Assembly: GCA_031260845.1 (NCBI GenBank)
Contig: JAISKR010000170.1
Location: 1-8,070 of the forward strand
Length of the DNA: 8,070 nt
Reading direction: 5' to 3'
DNA from: Bacteroidales bacterium
Lineage (GTDB): Bacteria; Bacteroidota; Bacteroidia; Bacteroidales; UBA4181
Part shown: one piece after another, positions 4,865 to 8,070 of the stretch
How positions within the stretch are numbered: the stretch's first letter is position 1
Layout: the number at the start of each line of letters is the position of its first letter
The notes under the pieces: model-generated
Told to the model about the DNA's origin: nothing
What the model saw: only the letters and a program-made list of their open reading frames with translations
Database searches by the model: none
Position numbers and translations under genes: made by a program

Positions 4865-5748
4865 AGCATCTTCTTTTTGCAACATTGCTCATCCTGCTTG
4901 CAGCCTCATGTACGGAACGGATAGACGTCAGTACGGATACCGACCCGCCTCATCTCGTCATTTACGGGTACATTAACACGGACACGGTGCGGCACCACAT
5001 ACGCATCACTCGCTCGGCGGGTTATTTCACCACCCACAGTCCGGAAGGTATCAGCCACGCCGACGTGACCATTTCTACGGATGACCAGATTATCCACTTG
5101 CATGAAAACGACACGATTCCCGGATTGTACCAGACGGCGCCCAATGTTTACGGTAGAACCGGCAAAACTTACACCTTGAACGCCAAACTTGATTTCGACG
5201 GCGATGGTGTGCAGGAACACTATCAGGCTTCGTCTTATCTGACTGAAATAAACGATATTGATTCGATAGCCCTGCAACCGTCGCCTGTGTTTCGCAGAGC
5301 GGTGGAACTGCTTCTCTATGCGCAGGACACGCAAGACGAAAATTATTACAGCATTTTCGTTTCCGTCAACGATTCCATCCTCAATTCCCGCATAAGCGGT
5401 TTTTATGTGATGGATGACGTGTTTTTCAACGGCACTTATATGAACGGCGTTGCCTGTTACTATCTGAATCCCAAAACGGAAGACGGGGAACTGAAACTCA
5501 TAAAGGGCGATAAAGTGACGATGAATATCAATGCCATTACAAAAGAGTATGCCGATTTCATCAGTCAAGCGAAATCAGAGATAGGCGGTACCAATCCTAT
5601 TTTCGGGGGTCCGCCTGCCAATGTGGAAACCAATATCCGGCGCATCGAGCCACCCGGCGCGGTGGATATTTACGGCTTCTTCACGGCATTCCCAAGCAGA
5701 TATGCCAACGTGATTGTCACCGAGGATTACAGTTCGCTGGGGGATTAA
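4861..5748 (+). CDS. DUF4249-family lipoprotein
   Basis: This 295-residue predicted lipoprotein has a signal peptide whose lipobox LAAS-C places the lipidated cysteine at residue 17. The body is beta-rich: a domain around residues 30-125 (HLVIYGYINTD, then HADVTIS and GRTGKTYTL) resembles the substituted carboxypeptidase-regulatory/Ig-like start of DUF4249 proteins. The C-terminal NPIFGGPPANVETNI (245-259) and GAVDIYGFFTAFPSRY (266-281) are the family's signature. DUF4249 proteins are found in Bacteroidota, often encoded beside TonB-dependent receptors, and their role is unknown. An outer-membrane or periplasmic location is inferred from the lipobox. The ATG overlaps the lpxB stop codon (ATGA), implying coupled translation with LpxB. 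No receptor gene is adjacent here, which is unusual for the family. Confidence 0.85.
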   Translation: MKHLLFATLLILLAASCTERIDVSTDTDPPHLVIYGYINTDTVRHHIRITRSAGYFTTHSPEGISHADVTISTDDQIIHLHENDTIPGLYQTAPNVYGRTGKTYTLNAKLDFDGDGVQEHYQASSYLTEINDIDSIALQPSPVFRRAVELLLYAQDTQDENYYSIFVSVNDSILNSRISGFYVMDDVFFNGTYMNGVACYYLNPKTEDGELKLIKGDKVTMNINAITKEYADFISQAKSEIGGTNPIFGGPPANVETNIRRIEPPGAVDIYGFFTAFPSRYANVIVTEDYSSLGD

Positions 5749-5787
5749 CCACCGACCAGTACAGTATAGTATAACACAGTTGTAACA

Positions 5788-5803
5788 AATTGATTAATCA
5801 ATT
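5788..5803. repeat. 16-bp perfect palindrome between convergent genes
   Basis: AATTGATTAATCAATT is a perfect palindrome in the 97-bp gap between the DUF4249 gene (plus strand) and the M13 peptidase gene (minus strand). A second small hairpin, CTACG/CGTAG with a 7-nt loop, lies at 5826-5842, just beyond the peptidase stop codon. Either could contribute to termination in both directions. Neither has a GC-rich stem or a T-run, so the terminator reading is weak. A protein-binding site is equally possible. Confidence 0.35.
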
Positions 5804-5845
5804 ATTTAATCTCTGCTCTATCAACCTACGAACATTCCGTAGATT

Positions 5846-7876
5846 CTACCAGATACTTACCCGTTTGTCCTTCGGCACATACAGGGCGTTTTCCTGACTT
5901 ACGCCAAACGCTTCGTACCATGCGTCAATCTGTGGCAACGCGCCGTTGGTGCGCCATTTGCCCAAAGAATGCGGGTCCATTTTTGTCCGGCGCAAAATCT
6001 CGGCTTCCCGTATATTGGCTGCCCAAACGGTGGCGTAGGCAATGAAGAACTGCTGTGCATCGGTGTATCCGTCAATCGCTTCCGGCGTTGTTTTTCCTTT
6101 CAGGGAATTTTGGTACGCTTGCCATGACACCTGCAAACCGCCTTGGTCGGCAATGTTTTCGCCCAACGTGAGGCGTCCGTTCCCGTGAATCGTGTCCAGC
6201 ACCACAATATTATCGAAAAAGTCCGCCAAAACCTGCGCCCGTTCCTGAAAACGCTGCGCATCGTTCTCAGTCCACCATTCCGTCAGATTTCCGTCTTTAT
6301 CGTACTTGCGCCCCTGGTCGTCAAAGCCGTGCGTCATTTCGTGACCTATTACCACGCCGATAGCGCCGTAATTAACTGCGTCGGCAGCCTTTACGTCGAA
6401 AAACGGCGGTTGAAGTATCGCGGCAGGAAAACAAATTTCGTTGGTAGCCGGATTGTAATATGCGTTCACCGTCTGCGGATTCATCAGCCATTCGTCTTTA
6501 TCGACAGGCTGATTGAAGCGGCTAATCATATACTCGTAATCAAAAACATTCGAGCGAATTATGTTTTCCAAATAAGAATCTTCCTTCCTGATTTTCAGCG
6601 CGGAATAATCCCGCCATTTGTCAGGATAACCGATTTTAACGTGGAAAGTCGCCAATTTTTCCTGCGCTTTGGCTTTGGTTTCGTCGCCCATCCACGGAAG
6701 TTGATTAATCCGTTCGCCCAAAGCGGTTTGAAGGTTCTTCACCAAGTTTATCATTTTTTCTTTTGCCATCGGCGGGAAATATTTTTCCACGTACATTTGT
6801 CCGACGCCTTCACCAACGCAGCCATTGACGATACCCACCGCCTGTTTCCACCGTTCTTCCTGCTGTTCCTTGCCCGACAAAGTTTTATCGTAATATTCAA
6901 AATCGGCGTCCGTAAAATCGTCGCTCAGGTAAGAAGCGGCTGTATTGAGCACATTCCATTGCAGATAGTATTTAATATCCTGTAACGACGCCTCTTTGAT
7001 GATTTTATTCACTTCCGTCAGCGGTTCCAACTGCCCTGCGTTCAGTTCTTCCAAACCCTTTATTCCGATGGTCTTGAAAAAGATGTCCCAATCGAGGTTC
7101 GGAACCCGTTGTTTCAGTTCGTCCAACTTGATTTTGTGATAATTGGCTATCGGGTCGCGAAGCGCTTCACGCGACAAAGCCACCGTAGCCAGTTGCGTCT
7201 CGATTTTCATGACGGCGGCGGAAATCTTTTTCGCTTCCTCAGCCGTGTAGCCCGACAGGGTAAACAGTTTTTCGATATACTCAACGTATTTGGTACGAAG
7301 CGCCTGCGAACGCTCGTCTTTTTCCAGATAATAATCGCGGTCGCCCATCCGGTAGCCGCCCTGCTTGATATGGAAAATATTTATCGAACTGTTCATTTCA
7401 TCCGCATAGACGTAGTGACTGAAGAACGACTGCACCCCGCTGCGGCTCATAACAGCCAGCACAGCAGACAGTTCCGATTTGTCGGCAAGCGAGTTCAGTT
7501 GCTTCAAATACGGCAAAACGGGACGTGCCCCTTCCGCATTCCGGCGGGCGCTGTCCATCGCCAAGGTGTAAATGTCGCCGATGGTTTGCCCAAGACTTCC
7601 CTGTTCCAACTGCTTTTGCGACAGTTCCGCAATCAAATCCTTGACCTGTCCATTGCTCTTTTCGCTCAGTTCATCGAACGTGCCGAAGCGGGCATAGTCA
7701 GGTTTCAACGGATGGGAAGCCATCCAGCCGCCGCAGGCAAACCGGTAAAAATCATCGCCCGGGACAACAGAAGTATCCAAATTTTCAGCGCTAATCCCTT
7801 TCACGCTCTCTCTTTCGCCGCATGACGCCAACATGGTCGCACAAATTACAGTCAGATAAAACAAATTCCGTTTCAT
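5846..7876 (-). CDS. pepO: M13-family zinc endopeptidase lipoprotein (PepO/neprilysin-like)
   Basis: This 676-residue metallopeptidase of family M13 cleaves oligopeptides outside the cytoplasm. The N-terminus is a lipoprotein signal with lipobox LAS-C, lipidated at C19. PGDDFYRFACGGWM (residues 39-52) is the standard start of the mature M13 domain. The active site is complete: NAYY (471-474, substrate-binding N-A), HEMTH (H512, E513, H516), ENIAD (E573 as third zinc ligand, D577), and H636 with R642 in the C-terminal DPHSLGKWR segment, spaced as in neprilysin. It ends in W676, the conserved last tryptophan, but lacks the CxxW cysteine of the mammalian enzymes, as is usual in bacteria. The ATG at 7876 gives the signal peptide and follows a good promoter. 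It is a single-gene unit convergent with the DUF4249 gene. Peptide scavenging at the cell surface is the likely role. Confidence 0.95.
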   Translation of the reverse strand: MKRNLFYLTVICATMLASCGERESVKGISAENLDTSVVPGDDFYRFACGGWMASHPLKPDYARFGTFDELSEKSNGQVKDLIAELSQKQLEQGSLGQTIGDIYTLAMDSARRNAEGARPVLPYLKQLNSLADKSELSAVLAVMSRSGVQSFFSHYVYADEMNSSINIFHIKQGGYRMGDRDYYLEKDERSQALRTKYVEYIEKLFTLSGYTAEEAKKISAAVMKIETQLATVALSREALRDPIANYHKIKLDELKQRVPNLDWDIFFKTIGIKGLEELNAGQLEPLTEVNKIIKEASLQDIKYYLQWNVLNTAASYLSDDFTDADFEYYDKTLSGKEQQEERWKQAVGIVNGCVGEGVGQMYVEKYFPPMAKEKMINLVKNLQTALGERINQLPWMGDETKAKAQEKLATFHVKIGYPDKWRDYSALKIRKEDSYLENIIRSNVFDYEYMISRFNQPVDKDEWLMNPQTVNAYYNPATNEICFPAAILQPPFFDVKAADAVNYGAIGVVIGHEMTHGFDDQGRKYDKDGNLTEWWTENDAQRFQERAQVLADFFDNIVVLDTIHGNGRLTLGENIADQGGLQVSWQAYQNSLKGKTTPEAIDGYTDAQQFFIAYATVWAANIREAEILRRTKMDPHSLGKWRTNGALPQIDAWYEAFGVSQENALYVPKDKRVSIW

Positions 7877-7915
7877 ATTACTTACTTTTTTTACAAAATC
7901 TTACTTGCTAAAACA

Positions 7916-8070
7916 ATGACAAAGGTAGAATATTTTTTTCACTTTCAAAGAAAAGTGCAACAAAATATTCAATTACGAATTACGGATTCGCTAAAAGCAA
8001 CAATCGCCTACACTGCCTTGTTCATGCTGTCGGCAGGCGGAACGGGCTGCGATGGAAAAAAATTGAACGC
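7916..8070 (+). other. Possible 5' end of a divergent lipoprotein gene, cut by the window edge
   Basis: A plus-strand frame is open from an ATG at 7916 to the end of the window (51 codons). Its later part reads LKATIAYTALFMLSAGGTGC (7991-8050), which looks like a signal peptide ending in a lipobox-like cysteine, followed by DGKKLN. The early part overlaps the M13 promoter and the TAATTCG repeat, so the ATG at 7916 is unlikely to be the true start. GTG at 7955 or a non-standard start would be needed. No promoter was recognised for it. The stretch may equally be non-coding, or the end of a minus-strand gene that stops at 8008. Confidence 0.2.
7920..7949 (-). promoter_or_regulatory. Promoter of the M13 peptidase gene
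   Basis: On the minus strand, TTTG (7949-7946) and TACCTTTG (7927-7920) match the Bacteroidota -33 and -7 consensus elements perfectly, with an 18-bp spacer. Transcription would start near 7914, giving a leader of about 38 nt before the ATG at 7876. The leader is A-rich and has no Shine-Dalgarno. This is the best-formed promoter in the window. Confidence 0.75.

Noticed and set aside
6143..6985. Long plus-strand open frame (280 codons) antisense to the M13 peptidase gene
   Set aside because: It lies wholly within a gene with complete catalytic motifs on the other strand. Its translation shows no recognisable domain and looks like a codon-bias shadow. The same applies to 7109-7825.
8008..8070. 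Minus-strand C-terminal fragment entering from beyond the window and stopping at 8008
   Set aside because: The frame is open for 20 residues (ending PPADSMNKAV), which is too short to distinguish from chance. It competes with the plus-strand lipoprotein-like reading.

Overview
The window most likely comes from the chromosome of a member of the Bacteroidota, probably Bacteroidales. Four signs support this. Several genes are preceded by the Bacteroidota -7 promoter box (TAnnTTTG). Shine-Dalgarno sequences are generally absent. One gene encodes a DUF4249 lipoprotein, a family essentially confined to this phylum. There is also a lipoprotein-type M13 metallopeptidase of the kind common in Bacteroidales. 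No rRNA, tRNA, CRISPR array or insertion sequence was seen.

Positions 1-1600 are an AT-rich accessory segment with two unrelated type II toxin-antitoxin modules in tandem: a DUF2281 antitoxin with a PIN-domain (VapC-like) toxin, then a small Phd/RelB-like antitoxin with a RelE/ParE-family toxin. Each module is preceded by the same 115-bp sequence (1-115 and 855-969, no mismatches), which carries the promoter and nearly the whole 5' leader. A good intrinsic terminator closes the first module. The layout is therefore promoter copy, TA module 1, terminator, promoter copy, TA module 2.

Positions 1600-5750 hold four plus-strand housekeeping or envelope genes: a membrane-anchored endonuclease/exonuclease/phosphatase-fold protein, an N-carbamoylputrescine amidase (polyamine synthesis), lipid-A-disaccharide synthase LpxB, and a DUF4249 lipoprotein. 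The first two have their own Bacteroidota-type -7 boxes. lpxB follows the amidase after 32 bp and overlaps the DUF4249 gene by the 4-bp ATGA, so these three probably form an operon. The LpxB protein reads like the alphaproteobacterial form rather than the usual Bacteroidota form, which suggests horizontal acquisition.

Positions 5750-8070 hold a convergent intergenic gap, then a minus-strand lipoprotein zinc endopeptidase of the M13 (PepO/neprilysin) family with a well-formed promoter. The last ~120 bp contain only an uncertain fragment at the window edge.

The two most noteworthy points are the duplicated promoter cassette that serves two different toxin-antitoxin modules, and the apparently foreign lpxB translationally coupled to a Bacteroidota-specific lipoprotein gene.
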